A stretch of DNA of 64,000 nucleotides, taken from Epithemia pelagica. Taxonomy: Eukaryota > Bacillariophyta > Bacillariophyceae > Surirellales > Surirellaceae. Each line of letters begins with the position of its first letter. The stretch's first letter is position 1. Below are positions 1 to 13,512 of this stretch, one piece after another. The stretch spans positions 1,860,001 through 1,924,000 of the forward strand of contig OX337236.1 in assembly GCA_946965045.2 (NCBI GenBank), written 5' to 3'. A model generated the notes under the pieces. That model worked only from the letters and a program-made list of their open reading frames with translations. It did no database searches and had not been told where the DNA came from. Position numbers and translations under genes: made by a program.

Positions 1-3000
1 TATGAATCGCTGTCAATAGAAGAACGAAGCCGGAATGCCATGGTGCGAGCCGCCCGCGTCCTGTTGAATTCTATCCAAAGTAGTTCTGATAACAGAGCGA
101 CGAATCCGGAACGAGCAAACCATGGTTCTGTCGTCATTTTAGTGGATGTAGAAGTTGTTTCCGATACTACCGGTTGGGGCCAGCTTCATGTGGACGAAGG
201 TATCCAGATATTAAATTTGGACACATTCTTTCAACCCGTAATCCAATCGCTTGAATCTGCCGATCAGGAACAAGCGTCACATTTGCTGTCTATTTGTAAA
301 ACGGAATATGATCGACGTAATGCAAACAAACTTGTGCTTGAAGATCAAGCGTCCTCGGAAGACAGTGTCCAAGAGTATTGGTCCACCGAGGCCGTTTCCA
401 CTGGCATGAGGAAAGGTGAACTTTTGCGTGGCCGTCTGGATGTAACCAAGGAAAATTCCAAAGAAGCCTTTGTACGAGCGGATGGAAAGCACTGGTTCAT
501 TGATATCCGTGGAGGGAACCACAACCGAGCCATTCATGAAGATGTTGTTGTTATTCAGCCATTACCTCCAGAAAAGTGGGGTAGACCAGTCGGCAAACGG
601 CGGTTAGTTTTTAGCAAGGATAGTGACGATGATCAGGACACGTTAGTTGATAGTTTGTCCTTTCCGACGTTCCCCTCGGCCCAGATCGTGGCCATTCATT
701 CCTTGTCTCGACGGTCCTTTGTCGCCACAATGGTGGATATACCCCTTCCCGAAGAATCCGCTGTTCTTCTGGTACCAATGGATATACGAATTCCAAAAAT
801 ACGTGTACCTACGCGGTCTTGGCAGAAGCTTGTGGGTATGCGACTGTTGGTTCATGTTGATGAATGGCCAGTCGGATCCAATTACCCCCAAGGTCACGTT
901 GCGGAGGTATTGGGTCCGGTTGGGGACTTGGAAAGTGAAATCAAGTGTTTACTCTGCGAAAATGAAGTTCGTTTGGATCCCTTTAGTGTGGCTGCGTCGG
1001 CTTGTCTCCCTCAGGAAGGGGCGGCGTGGACGGTGGACTCACTGGCGCAGAACGAGTTGAACCGTCGGCGTGACCTTCGAGAAACACATCAAATTTTTAG
1101 CGTAGACCCTATCGGTTGTCAGGACATTGATGACACGATGCATGCCCGGTACTTAAGCAACGGAGATGTGGAGATTGGAGTACACATTGCAGATGTGACT
1201 TGGTTTGTGCCTTTGGATTCCGCACTGGATCGCGAAGCCAGGATTCGGGGAACAACATTTTATTTGGTAGATCGAAGGTTTGACATGTTACCGGGATTGC
1301 TCAGTTCCAATCTATGTTCACTCCATGACAATACCGATCGACTGGCAGTCTCTGTTATCTGGACACTGTCTCCTGATCTCAAAACAATCAAGTCCACCTG
1401 GTTTGGTAGGACAATCATCCATAACGTTGCGGCCATGACATACGAGCAGGCGGCGAATATTCTGGAAGGAAAGAAACCAGAAAGTGACGGTCAAAAGCCC
1501 CCTCCCCCCTTGACAGCTGGGGGACCGGTCAATCCGGCTCTGATTCCTTCACTACGGGATGATCTCGCACTTCTCACCAAGCTGGCTCGAATGCGTCGTA
1601 AGGGAAGGGAAGACGTTGGTGGAGCTGTGGATCTGTCCAGTGGTGACCTTGGTGGCGAGCTCAAATTCACACTCGTGAATGGTAAACCCGTTAGTGTGAA
1701 GCCCAAGCAAGACCTGGAAATACATCACACTATTGCTGAACTTATGATTTGGGCTAATACATCAGTCGCCACCAAAATATATGAACGATTTCCTGGCTCT
1801 TCTCTTCTCCGAATTCATCGCGAAGTGGAAGAAGACCGGTTTGATGACTTGAAAGAGATGTTGACAGCGGGAAATGTCGAATTGAGAGGGAAAACCAACA
1901 TGGAATTGGCAGATACCCTGAAGAAAGCTGGACACAAAACGGTTCCTGTGGTGGCTTCTCTCTTTCGATCTCTTGCCACAAGGGCCATGTCGGAAGCTCA
2001 ATACATTTCGTCTGGGGGTGCCATAGAAGGACAGAATCTCTCCCATTATGGGCTTGGGCTTTCGTTTTACACCCATTTCACTTGTAAGTATTCAGTACAG
2101 AGATACCTCCATGCTAAACTTGAGTCCTTGTCATCTCATTGTCTGTGTAGCTCCAATTCGTCGTTACGCCGATGTCGTCGTTCATCACCAGCTGATGGCA
2201 GCACTGACAGAACCAAAACCATTGCAGGGAAATGACACAGGTGGTGGAGAAGCGGAAAAACCTCTATCAAGCATTCCAGACTCGGCGGCAATGTCTATGC
2301 TGAATTCAAAGGCAGGGATAACGGCGTCGCCTACCAATGCAAATGGTTCCAATCAACCCATCAATGACGATGCGAATGAGTTAGTTGCCAAAATGGAGGG
2401 TCTGACAATTGAGAGTGATGAGGGCCACAGAACAACTGACAACATGGGGAACAACACCAAGCCCTTTTCGGGTGACCAAGTAACTACCATTTGCGATCGT
2501 TTGAATCTACATACTCGACTGGCAAAGCAATGTTCGTTTGAATGCCAAGGCCTCTTTCTCAGTCTCTTCTTCAAGGACCATGTAGAGGTGACAGAGGCGG
2601 TGGTTTCGAAACTCAAGGAGAACGGTTTTGAAGCCTATATACCACGGTTTGATATCCGAGCTCCAGTGTACTTGCGTGACTCGGATGGTTTTGTGCAAAT
2701 GGATCCATCCTTGTTGAATCTGCCTCCGGAATCGGGCCATGACGCCACCTTGGGCTTTGCCTGGTCCAAGGCTTGTCGGCGATTTGCTCGAGATCACGTG
2801 GAGCTTGAGTTGACCTCGGCAGGTGATGCCTTGCACGTGCGCGTCGACAAAAAGACTCGCTTGACGTTCCAACCCTTGACGGTCATGTCGGTCGAAATTT
2901 TTTGCAGCGACTGGGACCACCGAGCGCGGATTCCATCACCTCGGGTGCATCTCGTACCATCCAATCACCAAACGCAAGACCACATGTCCTCCAAGAAGGT

Positions 3001-3478
3001 GGCCCCGAAACACAATGGAACACCAGAACTGTCAAGTACAAAAAGCCTTCTGTCGACGTCTTTGACCACATGGAACACATCAACACCAACATTGTTTGAC
3101 ATTGTACGATCAGTGAGGGACGGGACGACCGAGGCATTGGTGCCATCTTCTGCAAACTTGGAGGTTACATCAAACAACAACTCTTCCGGAAGCGACAACA
3201 CTGCGAGTAGGCCTCTGTCCACACGGACTCAAGTTCTCAAGGGCCGTATCGTGTTTGGCAATTTTGTGAATCCCAATACGAAATTGGCGGAACAATTAAA
3301 GGCACAGCAAGAAGCAGCCGAAGCCTACGAGTGGTCGTCGCAGCAACAACCGAATGCAGCAGCACAGTCCTCACGCCGCGACAGTGATGCGGAAGCACGT
3401 CGTGTGGAACGGGAAGTGACGGCTCGACAACAACGATTGGCCAAGGAAAAGCGCGAATCGCGACGTCCTAGGAAATGA
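1..3478 (+). CDS. DIS3: DIS3/RRP44-like RNB exoribonuclease (5'-partial, one intron)
   Basis: A 3'-to-5' exoribonuclease of the RNase II/R family; by family knowledge the catalytic subunit of the RNA exosome. The frame is already open at base 1, before the first visible Met at base 40, so the start (and any PIN domain) probably lies outside the window. Visible parts are a cold-shock-like region (about bases 400-600, with NRAIHEDVVVIQPLP), the RNB catalytic motif DPIGCQDIDDTMH near base 1110, and GTTFYLVDRRFDMLPGLLSSNLCS near 1250. An intron at 2084-2150 (GTAAGT...GTAG, 67 bp) restores the conserved FTSPIRRYADVVVH motif across the splice; total length stays divisible by three. An S1-like region follows near 2560-2720. 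The Ser/Gln-rich tail contains KGRIVFGNFVNP. DIS3 is preferred over DIS3L2 because of the C-terminal S1 region and tail. Confidence 0.88.
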
Positions 3479-3610
3479 TCCATAAAGCATTCAACAGGAA
3501 CACACTTTGTTACAAACGAACTATATACAGGCTTTTAGGATACACCAGACAACCAATGTAAACTCTATTGCACCAACAGTTTTGGACAAGTGCTACAAAG
3601 ATGGGAATTG
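3479..3610. other. Short convergent intergenic spacer
   Basis: AT-rich spacer of 132 bp between the convergent DIS3-like and WLM protease genes, so it must hold both 3' ends. No further feature was seen. Confidence 0.5.
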
Positions 3611-4924
3611 TCATGTCAGATCCATTTCGACATCCTGATCTTCATTGGTTGTGTTTTCTTGGCTCTTGTTGTTCGTGTCCTTTTGGGGTGGTGTCTGTTT
3701 GTTTTCGTCATCATCACGCATTGGGCTTGTCGTCGACGATTTGAGAGAGGGTGGAAGAAACAAATCGGTTCTCCCACATCCACATTGTTGTGCAATTTCT
3801 TGTTCTTCCTGAGCCGTCATGCGTTGGAGAGCGGCTCGCAAGGCCCGGTCTCTTCGATCTTGCATCGACGATGCGGGTCCCTCCATAGTAGTACTACCAC
3901 TACTACCACCCAGTCGATAGGTACCCCCTTCAAAGGCGGCCGCCGTGTCCTCCACGCCGCCCGTCGTCAGTCCGGCTCCTTGCGTCCAATCCAATTCTTG
4001 ACAGTCTCGTTCAATTTGCCGCATTAATACAAAAAAGTCTTGATTGTGTTCCGAATGGACATTGTGGGCCAATTCATGATACAAGACTTTGCGAATGGTC
4101 AAGGGTTTGCGAAACCCTTGCAAATCATCAGTTCGGATTCGTAATTTGATGCGTTGCCCCTTGTTTTCATTCAAGCCCATGACACAAATGGCCGATTCTC
4201 CCACCTTGCCCTCGGGATAAAGTTCGGCCAAGGCACCAACCTGCCATTTATGTTTGGCCATGCACGCCAAAATTCCCGGATCGTTGGCCAAGGATTCCAA
4301 AATGCGACGCGCCTCGTCTTGGTGCGGCAAATGGGGCAAGGGTTCAATCCGACCAAAGCCGTACTGCGTCTTCTGATTGGCCGTCTGCAACCGATGGGAG
4401 GCTTGGGCTGCCTGCTGCAATGCGTGACGTCCCTGTCGTTGTCGAGCGGCGTGTTGACGGATTCCCGCATCGGACAAGTCATCCCGAACCTGACGGGCCA
4501 ATTTGGCTTGTTGTTGGGCCCCCGTGGCATTGTACTGCGCCACTTGGGCCTGCGACAAGCCCGTGGCCAACAATTTCCACACCTTTTTGGGGGTCGTCGT
4601 CTTGGGAGTCGTCGACGAGGAAGGAACCAAGGTGCGATAGAGCGAGGTGGTGGATGAATCGTGGTGGTCATCCTTCGAAACCTCGTCTTGTAACACTTTG
4701 CCCTTAAACAAGAGTTTGAGTTCGTGGGGTTGCACTACGGGCAACGACTCGGTCGTTTGTTGGTTGGCTGCTTGTTGTTGTACGGCGGCAATCACATGTT
4801 CCTTGACCTGTTGCACCGTGGTAGTGGGCCACAAGTCGAGTTCGACCTTGATTCCACGATACGTAATGGACAAGACGCCCGGAGATGGACTACTACTACT
4901 TGTCGTCGTCATACTAGAACTCAT
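3611..4924 (-). CDS. Ubiquitin-like/WLM-domain metalloprotease
   Basis: Predicted zinc metalloprotease of the WSS1-like WLM family, whose known members act on ubiquitin/SUMO-linked or DNA-crosslinked proteins. The N-terminal third reads as a ubiquitin-like fold (GVLSITYRGIKVELDLWP ... HELKLLFKGKVLQDE). The WLM domain carries YHELAHNVHSEHNQDF, giving HExxH plus a third His, as needed to bind zinc. A Gln/Ala-rich linker lies between them and an acidic Asp/Glu/Asn tail ends the protein. The frame is open up to a Met at 5068; I prefer the Met at 4924 because the UBL domain follows it directly and the upstream extension is compositionally odd. No intron is needed. Specificity (DNA-protein crosslinks versus another substrate) cannot be told from sequence alone. 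Confidence 0.82.
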   Translation of the reverse strand: MSSSMTTTSSSSPSPGVLSITYRGIKVELDLWPTTTVQQVKEHVIAAVQQQAANQQTTESLPVVQPHELKLLFKGKVLQDEVSKDDHHDSSTTSLYRTLVPSSSTTPKTTTPKKVWKLLATGLSQAQVAQYNATGAQQQAKLARQVRDDLSDAGIRQHAARQRQGRHALQQAAQASHRLQTANQKTQYGFGRIEPLPHLPHQDEARRILESLANDPGILACMAKHKWQVGALAELYPEGKVGESAICVMGLNENKGQRIKLRIRTDDLQGFRKPLTIRKVLYHELAHNVHSEHNQDFFVLMRQIERDCQELDWTQGAGLTTGGVEDTAAAFEGGTYRLGGSSGSTTMEGPASSMQDRRDRALRAALQRMTAQEEQEIAQQCGCGRTDLFLPPSLKSSTTSPMRDDDENKQTPPQKDTNNKSQENTTNEDQDVEMDLT

Positions 4925-5068
4925 ATGGGTATACCAAGCAATCGGTGCTGCGTGTGTGGTAAACTGTTCCAAATACGTCTGCTTGTCAAAAATCGATCCA
5001 ACCCTGTTGTGCTGTTGAACCACAGAAGAGAAAGTTGTTTGGTTCCAATATTGTGTTTTGCGCAACAA

Positions 5069-5610
5069 TCAACAATATATTGTGTGAACGACAAGTCTAC
5101 CACAACGGCATCCACATCAACGTCGTCGTGGTCGTCGAACTTTTTTGAACTTTTTTTTCGCGTGGTTTCGTTCTTGGTCGCAACTTCGAATGTGTTCGAA
5201 TCTGTTCCTTGCCTTCAGGACACCTCGCCCCCTAAACCCTAAAGGGGTGTGCTCATTCATAAAAGGGTGGAAAGACCGACAGAAGGGGGAAATCGAATGT
5301 ATTTGGGGGCGATTTTCTCGCAAAATTGACACCACATTCACATTCCTCTCATTCGAACATTGCGAACGAAACTAGAGTCTGAAACGAGCTCTCCTCGTCC
5401 ATTTGCCTCTCTCTCTCTCTCTCTCTCTCCGGAGTCGACAACGCTAGCGGAACGAGCAGGAGGGAGAACCGAACCATTGTGGACATTCTCCATTCGTTCC
5501 CCATTGCGTCAAATTCGGAATTCGGAATTTTGGTGTACCACGTTTCGTTCCAGCGAGGGGAACGTGTCGAGGAAGGACGACGACTCCATTGACATCAGTG
5601 TTCCTTCACC
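5069..5610. other. Divergent promoter region with a (CT)n tract
   Basis: Intergenic region between the minus-strand WLM gene and the plus-strand ATG14-like gene, so it should hold both promoters. It contains a CT-dinucleotide run near 5407-5429, common in 5' leaders of algal genes. A single CCCTAAACCCTAAA stretch at about 5229 is too short to be a telomeric array. No ORF here is convincing. Confidence 0.5.
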
Positions 5611-7506
5611 ATGGTCGATATCAGAGCAGCCACAAGTCCATCGAATCCCCAAACAGAAGTGACATCTTCTTCTGCCCCCGGTCCGAGTCCCACAATAGAA
5701 ACAACAACGACTCGTGCTCATGGCTGTCCCTGTCAAGCACTCACTTCGGTTCCCAAAGGAGGAGTATTCTCTACTGGTGGAATGAACCAACCCCCAACTG
5801 TATCCAAGGACGACTCGAACGGCGCTGCCACGCAAAAAGTCGTGTGTCCAGCCTGTATTCATGCCCTGTTGCACACGGCTCGGGAGCGTCGAGCTCGTGT
5901 CCAGGCTCGACACCAAGTGTTGCGAGCCAACTGTCAAGCAACCTTGGAGGCGACACCCCCCTGGACGGAATTGCAACAAGAATTGTTGCACTTGCAACAG
6001 GAATCGGAACGATTGCGAACGACCAACAATCAACTCGCCTTGCAAACGGCCAAATTGGCCTGTCACAATCAAGAACGACACACCAAATTGCAACAACAAC
6101 AAGTACTACAAGTACAACAGCAACAACAACCACAAGGAGATGGTTCCGAAACGACCGTCGTCTCGTCGGTTCAATGGCAACGTGATTGGTTGCGTCACTT
6201 GCAGACTGTCTTGCTGTCGGAATCATCCCCAAACGACGACAACTCACACGGCCCCGGCGCCTTGCCCTGTGGAATTGCTCATGTTCGTGACAAGGTTCGT
6301 CGACTTCGATTCCAATGGGCCGTGACAGCCTTTGAGTTGCATCGATTGGATGTCTCCGCGTCCGATGTTCCAGTCGTGGTAGGGGAAGGACCAGCACGAC
6401 GACGACGACGACACTTGACCATGACACCGCGAGGCATTGGCAAAATTGCCGGATTGCCCTTGCCTCATGCCGGACCCGAACTCTACAGTGTCTTGCCACC
6501 TCAAGAATTGCAATCGGCCCTTCGACTCGTGGCTTCCTTGACGAGTTTGGTCGCAAGTTGTTTGGGGATTGCCCTGCCGCATCCCATTTTGCTGACGCCA
6601 CCCTCCCTCTCGGCTGAGGGTAGTCCACAGCAAGCCAATGCCGATTTGACCAGTCATGTCGTCAATCTCTCCTCGTCACCCATTTCGTCCTTGTCCAGCG
6701 CGGGTGCAGCATCCTCCAGTCGTCCACCCATGGAGTCTCATCATTTTGGTGCCACCACAACCACTAACAGCCAACCAGCCAAGCCTTCTTCTTCTGCTGC
6801 CTCTACATCCGCGTCCGCCTTGGCCGCGTCCACCGTGTCGGCAGCCGCTTCTTGGACATCGTCCTTGGTGGGACAAACGGCACAACGAGTTTGGACCGCG
6901 GCAGCGGCTGGGAAACATCCCACGACCAAACCAATCTCCACGAGGCCGTCTCGGACGGTATCGCCACCAGTTTCCCACACGACGGCGACACCACGTCCCA
7001 CGACGACAACAACAAGAACAACAACAACAAGATTGGAAGCCCATTCCCTCTTGCCACCCCCTCTGCTCAATGGCGCCGCCGTCCAACAACGCATTCATCA
7101 TGCGACCTGTGCCGTCTTGGCGGAAAAACCGTTTCCACCCTCCAGCCATTTTAGCAGCAGCAGCAGCAGTACTGGGACGACGACCCCGGCACTGTATAGT
7201 TTGTGTCTGGTCCAGCGCCATGCATCGTCCTCGTCGTCCTGCGGCTCGGCACACCACCAACCAAGTGGTGGTGGTAGTGCCGCAGCCGGACCCGACGGAT
7301 CAGACACTTCCCAACACGGCGACCACAACAACAACAACAAGAATGAAGAGGAATTTGCCATTGCCTTGCAATTGCTGCAAAATAATATCGTGGCCTTGTG
7401 TATCCGAGCCGGTGCTCCCGTCGATCGCTTGTTGCCCGCCCAAGCGGTACTGTTGAATTTGCATGTCTTGCATCAATTTTGTCGGCAACAAGCACATGGA
7501 CTGTAA
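5611..7506 (+). CDS. ATG14: ATG14/UVRAG-like autophagy protein
   Basis: Predicted subunit of the class III PI3-kinase (VPS34) complex, which acts in autophagosome formation. The N-terminal quarter has paired cysteines (GCPCQ and VCPACIHALL), as in Atg14 proteins, followed by a Gln-rich coiled coil (about residues 95-175: LQQELLHLQQESERLR onward). A core region contains GKIAGLPLPHAGPELYSVLPPQ and the hydrophobic SLVASCLGIALPHPI, matching the conserved Atg14/Vps38 pattern in which GLPLP is followed by a small hydrophobic helix ending in LPhPI. A long Ser/Thr/Ala-rich linker leads to a conserved-looking C-terminal helix (FAIALQLLQNNIVALCIRAG). There is no intron. UVRAG/VPS38 is the main alternative; I rate the family assignment likely rather than certain. 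Confidence 0.65.
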   Translation: MVDIRAATSPSNPQTEVTSSSAPGPSPTIETTTTRAHGCPCQALTSVPKGGVFSTGGMNQPPTVSKDDSNGAATQKVVCPACIHALLHTARERRARVQARHQVLRANCQATLEATPPWTELQQELLHLQQESERLRTTNNQLALQTAKLACHNQERHTKLQQQQVLQVQQQQQPQGDGSETTVVSSVQWQRDWLRHLQTVLLSESSPNDDNSHGPGALPCGIAHVRDKVRRLRFQWAVTAFELHRLDVSASDVPVVVGEGPARRRRRHLTMTPRGIGKIAGLPLPHAGPELYSVLPPQELQSALRLVASLTSLVASCLGIALPHPILLTPPSLSAEGSPQQANADLTSHVVNLSSSPISSLSSAGAASSSRPPMESHHFGATTTTNSQPAKPSSSAASTSASALAASTVSAAASWTSSLVGQTAQRVWTAAAAGKHPTTKPISTRPSRTVSPPVSHTTATPRPTTTTTRTTTTRLEAHSLLPPPLLNGAAVQQRIHHATCAVLAEKPFPPSSHFSSSSSSTGTTTPALYSLCLVQRHASSSSSCGSAHHQPSGGGSAAAGPDGSDTSQHGDHNNNNKNEEEFAIALQLLQNNIVALCIRAGAPVDRLLPAQAVLLNLHVLHQFCRQQAHGL

Positions 7507-7731
7507 AACATTTTGATAGAGAGCCATGTGTATTCTATAGAATCGGACGAATGCGTTAGCCTAGGTATATCTATTGTGGATATAGAGGACCAACGGTTCT
7601 GCAGCGTCCATGTCGTCTTCCTCCTCTTTCTCCAGAGACACGATGGAAAGCGAGGTACTGCCAAAAGAGAACCGGAATGCATTGGTCGAGACCAGCCACG
7701 GGATGTGGTTGTGCTTCGACTGGCTCTTGTC
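7507..7731. other. Convergent 3' spacer
   Basis: Spacer of 225 bp between the stop of the ATG14-like gene and the stop of the GOT1-like gene. Nothing recognisable. Confidence 0.4.
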
Positions 7732-8844
7732 TTAGTAATACCCTTGTCGTCCTTGTCCGCCATAGCCATCATTGTAATAGTCATTGTTGTTGTTGTCGTC
7801 GTCTTGGTAATAATAGTCGTCGTCGTATCGGTTCCGATTGTCGTTGTCGTAATATCGATTGTCGTCATTGTCGAATCGATTGCGAGTTCGGTCTCGACTC
7901 TTGTTATTGTTATTGTTATTGGTGGTGAGATTGTTCAAGAGGGGACCAATGCCCGGCAGTGTCTTGGCCACGGCCAAGAGGACGGGGAACATGTTGCCAA
8001 ACAAGTTGAGCAAGCCAAAAATTTCCAGCATCATACCAAAGACGGGACTGCCCAAAAAGACGAGCACAATGCCAATGCCCAAACACAGCGTGGCCCGCAA
8101 CTTTTCGGGTTGCAAAAAAAACGAGGCCGTCCGACTCAGACCCATGGTAATGGCCACACCGGCAATAAAGAGGAGATTGCCCAAGCGCAACAAAGCCTTG
8201 TTGAAAAAGAGGGACATGCCCAACATGGTCACGACGGAACCGGCACCCACCAAGGATAAGCCAATGCGGCGATCGCCCGTTCGAATTATCGACGGCAACC
8301 TGTCCATGTTGAATGACGACGACGAAGTAGACGATGGCGACGACGAGGAACGAGGCGATGGGCCTCGATCGTCGTAGTAGTCGCCATAGTCTTGTGGATA
8401 ATGATTGTCATTTCTTCTTTCATGGTAATAGCCATAGCGATCCTCCTCATAGTAGTAATCGTCGTCGTCTCGATCTCCCCCTCCTCCTCCGCGGGGCAAG
8501 CCTTCCAACAATTGTACGAAAGATTGACATTCGTCCAAAAAGGTTCGACTCGTGACGGGCAACGGCATGGAACTGGTGGACGACATGCCCCAGGGAGGCA
8601 AAAACGATGATGAGGATGGACCATTCTTCTTGGGGAGAGGACTACGGTACGGTCGTGATGGTCGAGGTCGTGGTCCATTCCATGCGGGTCGTTGGAGGTC
8701 GTCGCTCGCGGCAGCGACGGTCGAGGCTACTCCTGTTGTTGCCGTCCAGTATGCAGTCCACACCGTCGTCCATCCAATCCTCCCCCTTCGTCCACAGGGA
8801 TTCCGGTGACACTCGTCTCCTTTCGGTGTGCGAACGCTCTTCAT
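7732..8844 (-). CDS. GOT1: GOT1/SFT2-like vesicle transport membrane protein with long N-terminal extension
   Basis: A four-helix membrane protein resembling Got1, which in yeast acts in ER-Golgi and Golgi transport. The domain lies at about residues 185-310: DRRIGLSLVGAGSVVTMLG, then FFNKALLRLGNLLFIAGV, FFLQPEKLRATLCLGIG and IVLVFLGSPVFGMMLEIFG, with the typical spacing of loops and helices. The roughly 180 residues before it are low-complexity (Asp/Tyr/Arg/Ser-rich) and the C-terminus is an Asn/Asp/Tyr/Arg-rich tail; Got1 proteins of other lineages are about 140 aa, so this one is unusually long. The true start may be a later Met, such as the MDRLP just before the domain. Confidence 0.75.
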   Translation of the reverse strand: MKSVRTPKGDECHRNPCGRRGRIGWTTVWTAYWTATTGVASTVAAASDDLQRPAWNGPRPRPSRPYRSPLPKKNGPSSSSFLPPWGMSSTSSMPLPVTSRTFLDECQSFVQLLEGLPRGGGGGDRDDDDYYYEEDRYGYYHERRNDNHYPQDYGDYYDDRGPSPRSSSSPSSTSSSSFNMDRLPSIIRTGDRRIGLSLVGAGSVVTMLGMSLFFNKALLRLGNLLFIAGVAITMGLSRTASFFLQPEKLRATLCLGIGIVLVFLGSPVFGMMLEIFGLLNLFGNMFPVLLAVAKTLPGIGPLLNNLTTNNNNNNKSRDRTRNRFDNDDNRYYDNDNRNRYDDDYYYQDDDNNNNDYYNDGYGGQGRQGYY

Positions 8845-9243
8845 CGTAATGACTTGGGATATCTTCCAGAAACGGTGAAGAAAAATGAGAGAGCCGTGTC
8901 ACGGCGGGTGCACAGGACTTGGATCTGCAACGTGGAACTCCAAAAGCTAAGTGACGTAGAAACCAGTCCCGTTCGTGATCCAAATAGGTACTGAGCCGTT
9001 CGGAACATAATTCGTGGACCGTCCATACCCCACGTGCGCGCGCACCAAATCTTTGTGTGCGCCGCTCGACTTGATGTGTGACGGATTTTCAATGGTGTGC
9101 TTTTTGTTCTTGATGTATTTTCGACGTTCCATTCAAGCCATCCATCGTTTAGAATCTTGCTCTACGGAAAAAGAACTAGGTAGCAGTACCCACCAGCCAA
9201 AGCAACAAGAAGAAGAACAACAACAACTACATTCACAATCATC
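8845..9243. other. Divergent promoter between GOT1-like and KARI genes
   Basis: About 400 bp between two divergently transcribed genes. The 5' leader just upstream of the KARI start (9195-9240) is rich in CAA and GAA repeats. No other feature found. Confidence 0.5.
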
Positions 9244-11185
<1,942 letters not shown>

Positions 11186-11476
11186 GACTACCTACATCAT
11201 ATTGCAAGTCGTCGCAACTGCCGTTTCCACTCACTCCTTTTACGATATACCATTATCATAATACTACTACATGAACCACCCGTCTAGGAAAACCTGTTAT
11301 TCTTTTGTGTCGTCTATTGTAACTGGTTCACGATGCTTGTTGTGCATAGACCGTTCCAGACTTGTAGACGATGGTGTCAACAAACACGGACGATCGAAAC
11401 ATTCAACTCGAAAGACATGTCTGTACAACCTTACAAGCGGCACGAATATACTATCTATAAATTCAATTCTATTTGG
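11186..11476. other. Convergent 3' spacer
   Basis: About 290 bp between the ends of the KARI and E2 genes. AT-richer than its surroundings; no gene or repeat seen. Confidence 0.4.
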
Positions 11477-13512
11477 TTACGCTAGGAGCTCCAGCTTGTT
11501 CTCCATGATATCGGCCAGAGTCTTGAGGAACAGAGCAGCATCTGCCCCATAGATTTGGCGATGGTCACACGTCAAGGTGACGGACATTTTCTTGACCTTT
11601 TTCATTCCCAAAACGGCCTTGGAATCGGGAACAATGACTTCTTGTGTGGCACCCACTGCCAAGATTCCTCCTTGCCCTTGCGGTAGAATCGCTCCAAAGT
11701 GGGACACACCAAACATGCCCATGTTCGAAATGGTAAAGGTACCCGAAGTGTACTCGGCTGGAGAAAGCGTTCCCGATTTCGCCTTGCCCACAAGTTCCTT
11801 CCAGTTCTCGCCCAATTCCATGACGCTTCGTTCATTGGCGTACATGAGGGTGGGAGTGATGAGACCACCATCAATCGCCACGGCCATGGCAATGTTGATA
11901 TCTTTCTTGTACACAATGGTTCCACCACCTTCTTCGGAGAATCCCGAGTTGATAATGGGATGTTTCTCAATCGCCAGAGCAACAGCCTTGGCCAGCAAGG
12001 CCGAGACTGTCACACCCTTTGGTTTCAATTTGAGGTACAAGGCATCAAAGTCATCCATGAGAATATCTCTAGTCACTCGGAATTCCGGAATGGAAAGAGT
12101 GGCAACCATGTTGTTGCTGACGGCCCGTTGCATTCCCGTCATGGCCACGGGTCCCTCGGGAAGTTCGACCGCCACTGCACCGGGAGCTGCGGGGCGCGTT
12201 CGCTCCACCTTCTTTTCACCCGTGGCGATGAGGACATCGTCGGCGGTCACTCGACCAAATTCTCCCGTTCCTTGAATGGTACTCAACTCAATCTTGGCCT
12301 TTTTGGCCAATGCTCGTGCCGTCGGTGTGGCAGCAATGACACCAGGAGCCGGTGTCCAGGCCGGTTTCGCCGGGGCAGCTGCCGCAGCAGGGGAAGCTGC
12401 CTTGGCCGGAGCCGCTCCGGACGCGGCCGCTTCCACATCGGTGGCCGTGACTCGTCCACCCGGTCCCGTTCCAGCAATGGTTGCCAAGTCCAGACCGAGT
12501 TCTTCGGCCCGTTTGCGTGCCAGGGGCGATGCCACAACGCGTTCCCCATCCACAGGAGCCTTGGCCGAGGCAATGGCGGCCGCAGCCGCCGCCGGAGTCT
12601 TGGGTGCCGCCTCGGGAGCGGCGGGTGCCGCCGCCACGGGAGCAGCTCCCGACAAGGTGGAGGCATAGGCCTGCAAGGCGGGAATGTCGGCTTCCTCTTC
12701 GGCAATGAGTGCCACGGGGGCACCGACGGCACCACTTTCTCCTTCTTGCGTAATAATGGCAGCCAAGAAACCGTCTTCAAAGGCTTCCACATCCATGTCC
12801 GCCTTATCGGACTCTACCACCATAATGGCTTCACCGGCCGAGATGGCATCACCCTCGGATTTCAACCAAGAAACCACCTTTCCTTCCTTCATTGTGGACG
12901 AAAGGGCGGGCATGTCAATCTGACTAAACGCACAGTCCGGTGCTTGGGGAACAAACAAACAAGAAAACTCAAGGTGAGGGCATGGCACACCACGAGACTA
13001 CAACTGCCAACACACACACCAACCAACTATACATGGTGGGACCTACCTTCGGTGGAAGCCGCAGGGGCAGCCTCGGTCGACGCAGCCGGTGCGGCAGCAG
13101 CAGCCGCAGGCGCCGTTCCATCAAAACTGGCAATCACTTCCTGTATGTCCGCCTCATTCTCCGCAACAAGGGCGACGGCTTCACCAACGGGAGCCATGGC
13201 ACCTTCTTCGACAATAATTTTGGCCAGATAGCCATCTTCAAAGGCTTCGACATCCATATCGGCCTTGTCGGATTCCACGACCATGATGGCCTCACCGGCT
13301 TCAATCGAGTCACCTTCCGACTTGAGCCAACTAACCACACGTCCTTCTTTCATGGTGGAGGACAAGGCCGGCATGGTGATGGTACTGCCTTCGGCAAACA
13401 ATTCCGTGAGGCTTCGGCCCACAGAAGGACGCCATGGTTCTACAACACCAAAGGCATTCGAGGATCGGGCCAACAAGGCCACAAGGACACTGCAACTCAA
13501 GACGACCCTCAT
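11477..13512 (-). CDS. Plastid pyruvate dehydrogenase E2 (dihydrolipoamide acetyltransferase), two lipoyl domains
   Basis: Acetyl-transferring core of the plastid pyruvate dehydrogenase complex, which makes acetyl-CoA for fatty acid synthesis. Exon 1 (13512-13047) encodes a signal peptide ending SSNAF then GVVEPW (ASAF-like) and lipoyl domain 1, whose lysine is in ESDKADMDVEAFEDG. The intron (13046-12943, GTAGGT...CCCCAAG) is the only donor/acceptor pair I found that keeps the frame and has a pyrimidine tract. Exon 2 has a second lipoyl domain, Ala/Pro linkers, a peripheral-subunit-binding domain (VVASPLARKRAEELGLDL) and what looks like a second such motif (ATPTARALAKKAKIEL). The catalytic domain ends with DHRQIYGADAALFL. 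Total 643 aa. A partial copy at 26,928-27,963 is fused to another gene. Confidence 0.93.

Noticed and set aside
5226-5245. Telomere-like CCCTAAACCCTAAA
   Set aside because: Two units only, inside an ordinary intergenic region; no array.
6656-7456. Alternative-frame ORFs over the ATG14-like gene
   Set aside because: Low-complexity shadows of a real gene whose own frame carries the conserved motifs.
12943-12988. E2 exon 2 frame starting MPCPHLEFSC as an independent start
   Set aside because: It lies in the intron; splicing from 13,047 to 12,942 joins the plastid presequence and lipoyl domain 1 in frame.
11699-13231. Plus-strand 510-codon frame antisense to the E2 gene
   Set aside because: Mirrors GC-rich Ala/Pro codons of the E2 gene; no domain and it is duplicated only because E2 is.
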